Positions 1 through 8,756 of a stretch of DNA of 40,012 bases are shown in pieces (the stretch's first letter is position 1; every line of letters starts with the position of its first letter). The notes below the pieces were generated by a model. It searched no databases and was not told where the DNA came from. It was given only the letters and a program-made list of their open reading frames with translations. Source of the DNA: Neorhizobium sp. UBA3556 (lineage in GTDB: Bacteria; Pseudomonadota; Alphaproteobacteria; Rhizobiales; Rhizobiaceae). Both the position numbers and the translations under genes were made by a program. Location: assembly GCA_002376235.1 (NCBI GenBank), contig DFNX01000007.1, forward strand, positions 1-40,012, in the 5' to 3' direction.

Positions 1-22
1 ACTTCGTTAAGTTGACGATGCC
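1..22. mobile_element. End of an IS6-family element (terminal inverted repeat), rest outside window
   Basis: Positions 5-22 read CGTTAAGTTGACGATGCC, whose reverse complement is GGCATCGTCAACTTAACG. This matches, with one or two changes, the ends next to the two recognisable IS6-type transposases in this window (27268-27284 and 39764-39780, GGCATCGTAAA[G/C]TTAAC). The element body would lie to the left of the window, so I cannot tell which end this is or whether the copy is intact. Confidence 0.65.
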
Positions 23-194
23 ATGCATCTGCCAGGCGGTTTTGGCGGTATGTTTCGCAACACCGCTGCAGACGGCGAGGCGCTTTCGACTGCAGCGTCA
101 CACATCCGGCGCAATAGGGTTCGAACCGTTTGATCATTCCACGACATGGTCGTTTTTTACCTTATCACATGCCTCATCGGTGGCTGTTGTGCCG

Positions 195-225
195 GAACGC
201 GGGGGCGGCCTTCGTCCCCGCGTTC
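195..225. repeat. 10-bp inverted repeat, possible terminator of the glycosidase operon
   Basis: GAACGCGGGG (195-204) pairs perfectly with CCCCGCGTTC (216-225) across an 11-base loop. It lies about 55 bases beyond the stop of the minus-strand operon and could end its transcript. No clear T-run follows on either strand, so a REP-like palindrome is equally possible. I see no convincing gene in 23-280. Confidence 0.4.
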
Positions 226-280
226 ATTACGTAGATGGGATCGCCAACACTGCTTGATTCGACAGCGGGCTTGGCGGAAG

Positions 281-1546
281 TTAGGTCGCCAACCAGAGAT
301 AGGCTGCCGCCGTCCATGAAAAGCCGAGGCCGCCGCAGCCTTCGCCAGTGGTCGGATCGAAATATTCGGCAAAACCTTCGGTCTCTATCGCATTAAGCGT
401 AGATACGCGAAGCGCCTCCGCGATATCCAGCTGGCCGTTGCGGTTCAGGCCGTCGATCAGGAGCCAGTTGATGATCGCCCAGGCCGGGCCGCGCCAGTAG
501 CGTTTCGGTTCCCAGCTTTCGACGAAGGGTTTGGTCGTCGGGAAGGCGACCTTCATGCCGTCCGACCAGCGCTTCATTTCGGCGACCGCCGCATCAACCA
601 TATCGCCGTCGAGATCGAGCGCGAGAAGCGGAATGAAGCCCGCCTGTGTCGGTGCTTGGATATCTTCGCCGGAGATCAGATCACGGGAAACGAAGCGGGA
701 GAGTTCAGGCCGCCACTGGGCGAGAAGCGCCTTGCGGGTCAGGTTGTTGAAACTCGCCAGTTCCTGCGCTTCGGCGTCCAATCCGAGTGATTTTGCAAGA
801 TATTCAAGGTCCTCGCCGGCCTTGAGCAGGATGCCCGTGGTCTGGACTTCTGCGACCTTGAACGGGGTCTTTTCCCACTGCTTTGCCGGATTCCAGCCAC
901 AGGCAGCATAGGTGTCGACCAGATGGATGAAGCGACGGTAATCCTCATCGCGCGGGCGCATGGAAACATCGACATGACCGGTATCCTTGCGCACCACGGC
1001 CGTATCGGTCGTGGTCGGCACACGGGCAAGCGCGATATCCCAGGCGGGTGAATTGTCGCTGCCGCTTTCCCAAGGATGCAGCAGGGCGACGAGACCGGTG
1101 CCTTCGGGATCGCGTGCGCAATACCACCAGCGGTGCCATTTCAGGGCGGCTTGAAAGAGGCCGAGGGTACGGACCTTTGCATCTTCGGTTCCAGCCTTCT
1201 CGGCAGCTTCGTGGACCGCGCGCAGCGCAATGCCGAAGACAGGGGGCTGGGTGATGCCGGAGGTCGGGATCGTGTGGCTGGTGCGCCAGACGTCGGGACC
1301 GGGGAAATAGGTGTCACTGGGCTGGTGGAAGACGATATGCGGGATCATGCCGTCGTCCCACTGGCCCTCGATCAACCGTTCCAGCTCGCGATAGGCACGC
1401 TCGATGTCGAAGGTTGCGAATCCCATGGCGACGAAGGCGGAATCCCAGTTCCACTGGAAAGGATAAAGCCTGTCGGTCGGCACGGTGTAACCGCCACGAT
1501 CATTGGCCGCGAGGATGCGATAGGCCTCGTCAAAGTGTTTGGTCAT
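281..1546 (-). CDS. MGH1/GH63-like glycoside hydrolase
   Basis: 421-residue cytoplasmic protein with the (alpha/alpha)6-barrel signature of the mannosylglycerate/glucosylglycerate hydrolase and GH63 group. Visible motifs are WNWDSAF near residue 32, QWDDGMIPH near 62, WESGSDNS at 159-166 and EYFDPTTGEG starting at 394. By family analogy D164 and E394 are the likely acid/base pair; their spacing of about 230 residues fits the family. No signal peptide, so it should act on a substrate brought in by the ABC importer encoded just upstream. It is the last gene of the operon. The ATG at 1546 has TGGAG about 8 bases upstream. Glucosylglycerate, mannosylglycerate or another short alpha-glycoside is a reasonable substrate guess, but the sequence does not decide. 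Confidence 0.85.
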   Translation of the reverse strand: MTKHFDEAYRILAANDRGGYTVPTDRLYPFQWNWDSAFVAMGFATFDIERAYRELERLIEGQWDDGMIPHIVFHQPSDTYFPGPDVWRTSHTIPTSGITQPPVFGIALRAVHEAAEKAGTEDAKVRTLGLFQAALKWHRWWYCARDPEGTGLVALLHPWESGSDNSPAWDIALARVPTTTDTAVVRKDTGHVDVSMRPRDEDYRRFIHLVDTYAACGWNPAKQWEKTPFKVAEVQTTGILLKAGEDLEYLAKSLGLDAEAQELASFNNLTRKALLAQWRPELSRFVSRDLISGEDIQAPTQAGFIPLLALDLDGDMVDAAVAEMKRWSDGMKVAFPTTKPFVESWEPKRYWRGPAWAIINWLLIDGLNRNGQLDIAEALRVSTLNAIETEGFAEYFDPTTGEGCGGLGFSWTAAAYLWLAT

Positions 1547-1564
1547 ATTGGTACTCCAGAAATT

Positions 1565-2617
1565 CTAAGCGGCAGCCGGATAGGAGACGCCGCTTTCGGG
1601 CGACAACCATGTCAGGCGCTTGGGATCGAGGGTCAGGCCAACGGTTTCGCCGTTCCTGACCGTTTCGGTGGCGGGAAGGATGACGCGCGCCGGCTGGCCG
1701 AGAATGCTGCCGGTCAGAAGCAGGTGCGAGCCCATCGGTTCGGCGACGCGGACCTGCATGTCCAGCCCATGTCCGGTGGGCGCGCGCTCGACGGTTTCGC
1801 CGCGCAGGCCGAGGATAATCTCGCCGCCTGTAGCCGGAACCGCGAATTGCTGCGTGCCGGCCGTTACCTGACCGCCCGTCACCGGCATGGTGATGAAATT
1901 CATCGGCGGATTACCGATGAAGCCGCCGACGAAACGGGTGGCGGGATGGTTATAGACCTCGACCGGGGTCCCCACCTGTTCGATGCGCCCATCATGGACG
2001 ACGGCGATGCGGTCCGACAGGCCCATCGCTTCCGTCTGGTCGTGGGTGACGTAGATGGTAGTGGTGCCGGCTTCCTGCAGCACGGTTTTCAGTTCGGTGC
2101 GCATTTCCAGACGCAGCAGAGCATCCAGGTTGGAGAGCGGTTCGTCCATCAAAAGCACGCCGGGTTCGACCGCAAGTGCGCGGGCAACGGCGACACGCTG
2201 GCGCTGGCCGCCGGAGAGCTTGTTGGGATAACGGTCGAGATAGGGTTCGATATGGAGAAGGCCGGCGGCCTTTTCGACCTGTTTCTTTACCCGTGCATCG
2301 TCGGCCTTCTGCATTCTGAGGCCGAAAGCGACGTTTTCGTAGACAGTCATATGCGGGAAGACGGCATAGTTCTGGAAGACCATGGCAAGGCCGCGATCCT
2401 TCGGCAGCAGGCCGATCACGGATTTTTCGCCGATACGGACATCGCCGGAGGTCGAGGTTTCCAGGCCGGCGATGATGCGCAGAAGCGTGGTCTTGCCGCA
2501 TCCGGACGGTCCGAGCAGCGAGACGAACTCGCCGTCATTGATCGTCAGCGAGACGCCTTTGAGCGCCTGAAAGGCACCAAAACTCTTCTTGATGTTGTCG
2601 ATGACAATGTTGGCCAT
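1565..2617 (-). CDS. Carbohydrate ABC importer ATP-binding protein (MalK/UgpC type)
   Basis: 350 residues. Walker A GPSGCGKTT near residue 36, Q-loop in MVFQNYAVFP, signature LSGGQRQRVA, Walker B LLMDEPLSNLD and the switch histidine in VTHDQTEAMG are all present. A C-terminal regulatory (TOBE-like) region of about 115 residues follows, as in CUT1 sugar importers. The protein should sit on the inner face of the membrane and power the two permeases encoded immediately upstream; 11 bases separate it from the preceding permease stop and 18 bases from the following hydrolase start. Length is normal for the family. Confidence 0.93.
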   Translation of the reverse strand: MANIVIDNIKKSFGAFQALKGVSLTINDGEFVSLLGPSGCGKTTLLRIIAGLETSTSGDVRIGEKSVIGLLPKDRGLAMVFQNYAVFPHMTVYENVAFGLRMQKADDARVKKQVEKAAGLLHIEPYLDRYPNKLSGGQRQRVAVARALAVEPGVLLMDEPLSNLDALLRLEMRTELKTVLQEAGTTTIYVTHDQTEAMGLSDRIAVVHDGRIEQVGTPVEVYNHPATRFVGGFIGNPPMNFITMPVTGGQVTAGTQQFAVPATGGEIILGLRGETVERAPTGHGLDMQVRVAEPMGSHLLLTGSILGQPARVILPATETVRNGETVGLTLDPKRLTWLSPESGVSYPAAA

Positions 2618-2628
2618 GAATGTACCCG

Positions 2629-3471
2629 TTACTTTGAAGAGACGCCCCAGATCGCAAACAGGTAGCGCCTGACTGCGAAGATGAAGACAACCGAGGGAAG
2701 GATGAGCATGAGGCCGCCGGCAAAGCGGTAGTGCATCGGACTTTCCGACAGCACGGTGAGCAGATAGGCCGTCAGCGTGCGATGCCGCACGGTGAGGACC
2801 GAAGCCGCAAAGACCTCATTCCATGAGATGACGAAGGCAAAGACCGCTGTTGCCACCAGTCCCGGCAAAGCGAGGGGTGCCACGACCTTGAAGAAGGCCT
2901 GAATGCGGGTGCAACCGAATACCCAGGCTGCTTCTTCCAGCTCGCGCGGGACACCCAAAAAGATCCCTTGCGTAACCAGCGCCGCGAAGGGGAGGGCCAG
3001 AACGGTGTGGATGAGGCCGACGCCGAGAACCGTGTCGTAGAGGCCGAGCCGGATATAGGAAACCGTCAGCGGCAGGGCGAGGATGGCAAGCGGAAAGGCG
3101 CGGGTGAGAAGTACCAGAAGACGATAGCTGTCCTTGCCACGGAAATTGTAGCGCGCCAGAGCGTAACCTGCGGGTGCGCCGAGCGCGATCGACAGCGCCA
3201 CCGTAATGCCAGCGGCACCGAGCGAATTGAGGAAGGACTGAAACACGCCTTCCGTCCGCAGGAACAGCAGGAATGGCTGCAGCGATACGTCGGTGGGCAG
3301 AAAGTTTTTCGGCCACTGATAGGCACCGGCGCGGCCGCCGAATGCCCCGAGCGCCACCAGATAGATCGGGACCAGAACCCAGGCGCAAAGCGCGACGATA
3401 CCACTCCAGAACAGGAGCCGGCGGGCCGAAATGAAACCGGCAGCGCCGGATGTATTCATGGTGTTGCTCAT
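2629..3471 (-). CDS. Carbohydrate ABC importer permease (MalG type)
   Basis: 280 residues with about six hydrophobic segments. The EAA-type ATPase-contact loop is visible as LEEAAWVFGCTRIQAFFKVV around residue 187, followed by the usual AxPLxxPG. It is the MalG-like half of the heterodimeric pore. The start codon overlaps the stop of the MalF-like gene by four bases (ATGA), so the two are probably translationally coupled and made in equal amounts. Confidence 0.9.
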   Translation of the reverse strand: MSNTMNTSGAAGFISARRLLFWSGIVALCAWVLVPIYLVALGAFGGRAGAYQWPKNFLPTDVSLQPFLLFLRTEGVFQSFLNSLGAAGITVALSIALGAPAGYALARYNFRGKDSYRLLVLLTRAFPLAILALPLTVSYIRLGLYDTVLGVGLIHTVLALPFAALVTQGIFLGVPRELEEAAWVFGCTRIQAFFKVVAPLALPGLVATAVFAFVISWNEVFAASVLTVRHRTLTAYLLTVLSESPMHYRFAGGLMLILPSVVFIFAVRRYLFAIWGVSSK

Positions 3472-4319
3472 GGCAGACGCTCCGGATCGACCTTGACGAC
3501 TTTCAGATAGACGAGGGTGGCGGCGAGCGAGATGACCATGATCAGCACCGCATAGGCGGCGGCGATGCCGTAATTCTGGTTCTGGTTCTGCCAGTTATAG
3601 GCCTCGCCGACGAGGACCGGGAAATTGCGCCCTCCCAGTGCGTAGACCACCGCGAAAACCTCGAAGGCCAATACGGTGCGCAGGATCAGCGCCGATTGCA
3701 GGGCAGGGCGGATCAGCGGCAGAGTGATGCGGGTAAAGCGCGTCCAGGGGCTTGCGCCGAAGATTTCGGCGGCTTCCTTGAACTCCTTCGGCACCTGGTT
3801 GAGGCCGGCCACGATGATGATCATCACAATCGCGGTGCCGCGCCAGATCTCGGCAATGGCGATGCCGATGAACAGGGCGACCGGCGTCTGGTAGGTGAGC
3901 CATGCGGTCTGGCGTTCGATGATGCCAAGGCCGAACAGGACGGAATTGAGATAACCGGTATTCTGCAGGATCGACAGCCAGACCATGCCGGCGGCGAGAT
4001 CGGAAATACCGAGCGGGATGGTCCAGATCCACAGGATCGTTTCGCGACCGCCGTTCATCTTGGCGACCATCGACCCCATGGTCAGCGCCATGACAATCTG
4101 AATGGGCACGACGGCAAGCGTCAGCAGAAACGTGTTCAAGACGGAGCGGCCGAAATTGAGGTCGGTCACCATCGTCGTCATGTTGGTAAGCGACGGCGTG
4201 CCGTTATCGGAGACGGCGAGCCACAGTGTCTGCACCAGCGGCACGACGAACAGCAAGCCTAGGAAAACGACGGAGGGAAGGATCAGCGCGTAGGGGATCC
4301 AGCTTCGGTTTTGGGTCAT
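3468..4319 (-). CDS. Carbohydrate ABC importer permease (MalF type)
   Basis: 283 residues. A first membrane segment lies near residues 11-33 and the EAA loop reads FKEAAEIFGASPWTRFTRIT near residue 179. It pairs with the MalG-like protein encoded directly after it. The ATG at 4319 is preceded by AAAGGG about six bases upstream. A 220-base gap holding REP-like palindromes separates it from the upstream solute-binding-protein gene, which would lower permease output relative to binding protein. Confidence 0.9.
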   Translation of the reverse strand: MTQNRSWIPYALILPSVVFLGLLFVVPLVQTLWLAVSDNGTPSLTNMTTMVTDLNFGRSVLNTFLLTLAVVPIQIVMALTMGSMVAKMNGGRETILWIWTIPLGISDLAAGMVWLSILQNTGYLNSVLFGLGIIERQTAWLTYQTPVALFIGIAIAEIWRGTAIVMIIIVAGLNQVPKEFKEAAEIFGASPWTRFTRITLPLIRPALQSALILRTVLAFEVFAVVYALGGRNFPVLVGEAYNWQNQNQNYGIAAAYAVLIMVISLAATLVYLKVVKVDPERLP

Positions 4320-4385
4320 CGGTTACCCTTTGGTTTTCTGATTTTTTGGCAGTGGGGAATGGGTGCGCTCATCCGCCTGCCGGCA

Positions 4386-4480
4386 CCTTCTCCCCGCTTG
4401 CGGGGAGAAGGACGAAGCCGCACTCTCGTGCTCCGCATCGCTGTGGCGCACGTCCCCTCTCCCCGCACGCGGGGAGAGGG
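4386..4480. repeat. Pair of REP/BIME-like palindromes inside the operon
   Basis: Two palindromes share the core CTCCCCG-N4-CGGGGAG: an 11-bp stem at 4386-4396/4401-4411 (loop CTTG) and an 11-bp stem at 4455-4465/4470-4480 (loop CACG). About 43 bases of non-palindromic sequence separate them. Such paired GGGGAGA palindromes are widespread between rhizobial genes. The position, between the binding-protein stop (4540) and the permease start (4319), suits an mRNA 3'-end stabiliser or partial terminator that raises binding protein over permease. Confidence 0.8.
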
Positions 4481-4539
4481 TTAGGGTTGAGAGGCAATCT
4501 GCGATCACGTTGGCGTAAGCGCAGGCAAGCCCAAAACCA

Positions 4540-5817
4540 TCACTCCACCGGGCAGGCACCATCGCTCTTGGCGTCGGGAGCCCAGCAGGGGGCCTTGGTG
4601 TCGGCCATCAGCTTGGCCATGGTTTCACCCTGCGTCTTCAGGACATCGGCGACCGGTTCGTTCTGCAGGATGATCCGCTGGAAGGCGTCCATATAGACCT
4701 TGTTGAACTCGCCGCCTTTGTCGCCGAGGCCGACCGGCAGGAGCGAGATGACCGCATCAGGCGCGCTCTGAGTGGCGGTGACGGCACCGGCGAGGAGGGC
4801 TACGCCCGGATCGAGATCTTCCGGCAGCTTTACATTCAGCGTCGGGAAGAAGCCGACGAGCGATGCCGTCTGCAACTGCACGTCCTGGGTGGCGAGGTGT
4901 TCGATGACGGCGGTGGCGTTCGCCGCGTCCGGTGCGCCCTTCGGGATGGCAAGGCCGGCGACGACCGGCATATAGCCGCGGCCCTTCGGACCAGCCGGTG
5001 CCGGGAAGACGACATAATTGTCCGGCGAGCCGGAAATCGCGTTTTTCAGGCGGGCGACGTGATCCCAGGCGACCATGACTTCACCCGAAGCAAGTGGCTC
5101 CTGCATGAAATCGTAATTGGTCGAGTTGGGGCTGACGACGGTCCAGAGCTCCTTCAACTTTTCCCAGCCGGCTGCTGCATCAGCGTTCTTGAAGGTGCGC
5201 ACGACGCCACCGGTGAAGGACGGGTAGAAATAACCCTGGAAATACCGCGGCATCAGGCCCTTCGGACCGGCCGGGAAACCGATCTGCGGCGCCCCCGTTT
5301 CGTCCTTCATCTTCTTGCCCCACTCGATCAGCTGATCGTAGGTGAGCTGGTTGATGTCCGCGCCTTCAGGCAGGTATTGCAGCGCTTCCTTGGTGGCGGC
5401 CATCACATAGGTCGCCTGCATCCACGGGATATATTGTTGTTCGGCTTTGCCAAGCTTGCCGAGATCGATGAGCGACTGCGGCATCCCGGCGTCTGCAAGC
5501 TTCTTCGCCAGTTCGTCGAGCGGCTCGAGCATCTGCCTGTCGGCAAGCGGCGACAGTTCGCCATGCAATGCGCCGACGAGGCTGATCGTGTGCTTGCCGG
5601 CCTGACGCTCTGCTTCCATGCGCACGGCGAACTGTGGCGGCTCCTCAACCACGTAGTCGACCGGCTTTTCGAGGTCGCTCAACAGTTCTTCGCGCACTGC
5701 CGTTGCTTCCTCGATCGGGCGAAGCTGGGTAGACAAGAAGACAGTCTGCGATTGCGCCTGGCCGGCGAAACCGATGGCGGTGGATGCCAGGATGGCGATG
5801 GACAATAGGCGTTTCAT
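4540..5817 (-). CDS. Extracellular solute-binding protein of a carbohydrate ABC importer
   Basis: 425 residues. The N-terminus is a classical signal peptide (hydrophobic residues 5-20, likely cleavage after QAQS). The mature part has the fold markers of group-1 sugar-binding proteins, such as the MVAWDHVARL segment and the VAGLAIPKGAPD hinge. Two cysteines near the C-terminus (CWAP and CPVE, about 14 residues apart) probably form a disulphide. The ATG at 5817 has a strong GGAGG site about seven bases upstream. It is the first structural gene after the LacI regulator, 35 bases downstream of that stop, and supplies substrate specificity to the importer. Confidence 0.9.
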   Translation of the reverse strand: MKRLLSIAILASTAIGFAGQAQSQTVFLSTQLRPIEEATAVREELLSDLEKPVDYVVEEPPQFAVRMEAERQAGKHTISLVGALHGELSPLADRQMLEPLDELAKKLADAGMPQSLIDLGKLGKAEQQYIPWMQATYVMAATKEALQYLPEGADINQLTYDQLIEWGKKMKDETGAPQIGFPAGPKGLMPRYFQGYFYPSFTGGVVRTFKNADAAAGWEKLKELWTVVSPNSTNYDFMQEPLASGEVMVAWDHVARLKNAISGSPDNYVVFPAPAGPKGRGYMPVVAGLAIPKGAPDAANATAVIEHLATQDVQLQTASLVGFFPTLNVKLPEDLDPGVALLAGAVTATQSAPDAVISLLPVGLGDKGGEFNKVYMDAFQRIILQNEPVADVLKTQGETMAKLMADTKAPCWAPDAKSDGACPVE

Positions 5818-5852
5818 TGCTTTTCCTCCGTGTTTTTTCTGCTCTATGAATG

Positions 5853-6863
5853 TCAGGCCAAAATCGTCGGCAGGTGGTGGCTGTCGCGATCAACGAATTC
5901 GATCGAATGCAATTCCTGCAGAGCCTCGGCGGGCTCCCCGGCAATAGTGCGCAGCAGAAGCGAGGCGAAGCTGCGTCCGAGATTGCCGCCGGTCATGCGC
6001 ATGGTCGAAAGTGCCGGGCTGGTGAAGGCGCCGATTGGCAGGTCGTCATGGCCGACAACGCTGATCGACTGTCCGCCATCGACTTCTCGCAGCGCTCTGA
6101 GTACGCCGGTCGCCATTTCATCGGTTGCGCAGACGATGGCGGTCGGCCTATCCGACCTTGCAAGCAGGGCAAGTGCTGCTTCGTAACCGCCCTGCTCGGT
6201 CGGCATCTGTTCTGAATAAAGATCGGGAGAAAGCCCGCATTCGGACATCGCAGCCTCCCAGCCCTGACGGCGGACATGGGCGAAAAAGTAGTCTTGCGGG
6301 CCGCCGACATGGGCGATGCGGCGATGGCCTGCCTGATGGAACCGCAGTGTTGCTGCGTGAAAGCCGGAAAAGCCGTCGCCATCGATAAAGGGATGCTGGA
6401 TCGCCGATTCCGTGCGGCCATTGGTGACGAACGGAAAACCGCGCGACTGGAGGAATTCGACGCGCTCGTCTTGGCGTTTCGTACGCACCAGCAGCATAGC
6501 ATCGACCCTTCGGCCATCGACGAAACGCCGGCACATGTCCAGTTCGCTTTCGCCGTGCGGGACGGGCGCGATGACGAGGTTGAGGCCGGCACCGGCCAGA
6601 TGTTCGGCGCAGCCCGACAGCATGTCGAGGAAATGCAGCGGGCCGATATGGCCGGGTTCGCTCGGCAGCGTGACGGCCACCAGTTCTGCGCGCTGTTTGC
6701 GCAGACGGCGGGCAGATGCATTTGGACGATATCCGGCCTTGTCGGCCGCTTCCCGCACTCGCTGGCGCGTCGCGGCTGAGACGTCGGAATAACCGTCGAG
6801 CGCCCTGGAGACGGTTGTGATCGAAAGTCCCAACGATTGGGCAAGCTGTTTCAGATTCGCCAT
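5853..6863 (-). CDS. LacI-family repressor of the glycosidase/importer operon
   Basis: 336 residues from the ATG at 6863, chosen because GGAGGAGAT lies directly upstream and the helix-turn-helix begins at residue 2 (LKQLAQSLGLSITTVSRALDGY), as usual in the family. A longer frame to 6944 would run through the operator sites. The rest is a periplasmic-binding-protein-like effector domain with the segments VVGHDDLPIGAF and LSTMRMTGGNLG. It is the first gene of the operon it probably controls, so it should be autoregulated through the twin palindromes at 6893-6929. Confidence 0.92.
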   Translation of the reverse strand: MANLKQLAQSLGLSITTVSRALDGYSDVSAATRQRVREAADKAGYRPNASARRLRKQRAELVAVTLPSEPGHIGPLHFLDMLSGCAEHLAGAGLNLVIAPVPHGESELDMCRRFVDGRRVDAMLLVRTKRQDERVEFLQSRGFPFVTNGRTESAIQHPFIDGDGFSGFHAATLRFHQAGHRRIAHVGGPQDYFFAHVRRQGWEAAMSECGLSPDLYSEQMPTEQGGYEAALALLARSDRPTAIVCATDEMATGVLRALREVDGGQSISVVGHDDLPIGAFTSPALSTMRMTGGNLGRSFASLLLRTIAGEPAEALQELHSIEFVDRDSHHLPTILA

Positions 6864-6884
6864 ATCTCCTCCCGAGACGGTAAA

Positions 6885-6929
6885 AAGATCATCCAAAACG
6901 TTTTGGGTGTCAACTCCAAAACGTTTTGG
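6885..6929 (-). promoter_or_regulatory. Promoter with two LacI-type operators
   Basis: Two identical 14-bp perfect palindromes CCAAAACGTTTTGG occupy 6893-6906 and 6916-6929, spaced 23 bp centre to centre (about two helical turns). Their central CG and alternating symmetry are typical of LacI-family operators. Between them on the minus strand lies a perfect -35 box TTGACA (6913-6908). Seventeen bases later a weak -10 (GATCTT, 6890-6885) follows. One operator therefore fills the spacer and the other abuts the -35 box, a repressor-blocks-polymerase layout. Confidence 0.88.
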
Positions 6930-6946
6930 ATGATATTCTCCCATGT

Positions 6947-7090
6947 GTTGATATCGTAGCAGTCGGACGCACTCGCATCATCGCACCTGCCGGAGAGGTC
7001 TGGGACAGCTGGTTTGAGGGCACTGAGGTCACCTCCGATTTTATGGGAGATCGTGATCAACGTGCTTTGCAGGAACGTGAAGCTATCTGA
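6947..7090 (+). pseudogene. vapB: VapB-type antitoxin, 3' remnant
   Basis: Reading frame 6947-7090 gives a peptide starting VDIVAVGRTRIIAPAGEVWD and ending in QEREAI, the C-terminal half of chromosomal/plasmid VapB antitoxins (toxin-binding part). The N-terminal AbrB-like DNA-binding half is absent; upstream of about 6945 the sequence becomes the LacI operator region. No start codon remains in frame. The stop overlaps the vapC start in TGATG, the usual vapBC coupling. Confidence 0.75.
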
Positions 7091-7490
7091 TGCTGAAATA
7101 CATGCTTGATACCACCATCTGTATTTCACCATTAAGGACAAGCTGCAGCAGTTCCGAGATGCATTCAATCACCATCACGGTCACCTATGGATCAGCTCAG
7201 ATAGCTTGATGGAATTAATCTATGGAGCAGAAAAATCTGTAAACCCCGAACAAAATCTGGTTGTTGTCGAAGGCTTCGCCGCACGTCTGGAGGTATTGTC
7301 TCACGACGAGCTCGCAGCCAGCCATACTGGTCAATTACGAGCCGAACTTCCTCGAAACGGAACACCTATTGGTCCGTATGACCCACTTATAGCAGGCCAT
7401 GCGCGTGCTCGTGGACTGATCACGGCGACAAACAACCGGCGCGAGTTTGACCGCGTGCCCGGTTTATATGTCGAGGACTGGAAAGCCTAA
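7090..7490 (+). pseudogene. vapC: VapC-type PIN-domain toxin, frameshifted
   Basis: The ATG at 7090 starts MLKYMLDTTICI, the first strand and first acidic residue of VapC PIN ribonucleases. After 7125 the frame is lost; shifting by one base (a missing T in the run at 7124-7126) restores FTIKDKLQQF and the rest of the protein to 7490. The other acidic residues remain (LMELIYGAE, YDPLIAGHAR, and NNRREF where active homologues have TNNxxEF). A one-base deletion therefore inactivates an otherwise complete toxin, consistent with loss of its antitoxin's front half next door. Confidence 0.8.
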
Positions 7491-7586
7491 ATTTGTAATA
7501 TCAGTCGCTGTGCGGCCTGCCTGAGCACGCATGCGGATACATCATGATAATCCTATGAGATCGACGGGTCTCTGGTTCATATCTGT

Positions 7587-8699
7587 TCAAGAGCTGCGTA
7601 AGCTAACAGCTCCGCTTGCGATCTCGCCGACTTGTTCGACTGTCGTCCGGTGACGCGGGAGGAACAGCAAATTCTGTGCTGAGGGCGCGAGCGAGAGGTT
7701 GTTTTCAGAGCAGTGCTGATGAACCACATCTATGATTTCGTTGCGCGCAGGCGTTCGGCCGGCTGGCGCTGTGACCCGAAACTGAAGTTCAACGTCGATG
7801 GCGATCGCGTCGATACCCTTGAGTGCAACAATCGGAGGCGGCGTCTGGACGATGTTTTCGCATGTCAATAGTGCCGCTTTGAGGACGCTCTCGACTTCGG
7901 ACGGACGCCTGCCGACAGCAATTCGAACTGCGAGAACTATGAGATGGGTTTCGTCCGGCCGGGTAAGATTTGTCAGGCCGATCTTCGCCAATGTACTGTT
8001 TGGTAGGACCACGACGTTGTTTGCCGGTGTCAAAACTTGCGTCGAGCGCCAGTTGTTTTGGACAACGCGGCCTTCTGTTCCGTCCGCCAGCTGAATCCAG
8101 TCGCCAATCGAGAATGGCCGACCGAGCGTGAGCGCTATGCCTGAGAATAGATCGCTAAGTGTGTTTTGTAGAGCAAGGCCGAGAATAATCGCAACGACGC
8201 CGGAGGTAGCAACCAGAGTTCCGATTGGTGCGCCGAACACGAACCCGACGATGGCAAGACTAACCCCTAGGTATACACCGGCTACGATTAGATCCTGAAC
8301 AAGCCTCGCTTCCTGGGGACGCCGGTCGAGGACGATATACAGCCGGACAAAACCGATGTTCGCCCAAGCGAGATGTACCCACCACAAGATGCGGGAAGAA
8401 GCGGCAAGAAGCTTTGGAGTGTCTTGGCCCGCACCAGGACTGTGGGGTGAAATCCCGGCGTTGATCATGACCAATGTCATTGAGACAAAAAAGGTGATCT
8501 GGACAACGAGGCGAGCGGTTGGGCGTCTCGAACCCTGCGCGTGCCAGACAATGATGCCCACGATACCCAAAGTATCCACAATGAGGAGGTTATAGACAAA
8601 CGAAGAGAGATACATTTCGGCCTCGTTGACTTGAAAAGCGGACCGGGCACGTGCCGTGATCCCGGTCCATTCCTGTTTTAGATCAGCCGAAGCGGACAT
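7587..8699 (-). CDS. MscS-family small-conductance mechanosensitive channel
   Basis: 370 residues. Several membrane helices fill the first half, with a pore-lining helix in SGVVAIILGLALQNTLSDLF. The cytoplasmic MscS beta-domain follows, with the signature GRVVQNNWRSTQVLTPANN and the VLPNSTL motif. It should open on membrane tension and release solutes on osmotic downshift. The start at 8699 lacks a clear Shine-Dalgarno site, so an internal start is possible. It is a single gene facing leftward; the next minus-strand gene ends 57 bases upstream. Confidence 0.88.
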   Translation of the reverse strand: MSASADLKQEWTGITARARSAFQVNEAEMYLSSFVYNLLIVDTLGIVGIIVWHAQGSRRPTARLVVQITFFVSMTLVMINAGISPHSPGAGQDTPKLLAASSRILWWVHLAWANIGFVRLYIVLDRRPQEARLVQDLIVAGVYLGVSLAIVGFVFGAPIGTLVATSGVVAIILGLALQNTLSDLFSGIALTLGRPFSIGDWIQLADGTEGRVVQNNWRSTQVLTPANNVVVLPNSTLAKIGLTNLTRPDETHLIVLAVRIAVGRRPSEVESVLKAALLTCENIVQTPPPIVALKGIDAIAIDVELQFRVTAPAGRTPARNEIIDVVHQHCSENNLSLAPSAQNLLFLPRHRTTVEQVGEIASGAVSLRSS

Positions 8700-8756
8700 G
8701 GATTATCCGTGCCGGCTCGAGTCATCGTGCTTCTAACGACGGAGTTTTGCTGAACC

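Noticed and set aside
1076..2665. 529-codon open frame on the plus strand
   Set aside because: It lies antisense to the glycosidase and ATPase genes, whose motifs are unambiguous; long antisense frames are common in GC-rich DNA. The same applies to other frames such as 3450-4262 and 4897-5808 (plus) and 33870-35183 (minus).
6864..6944. 27-residue N-terminal extension of the first LacI regulator
   Set aside because: It would be encoded by the operator region; the ATG at 6863 has a strong ribosome-binding site and the normal family N-terminus.
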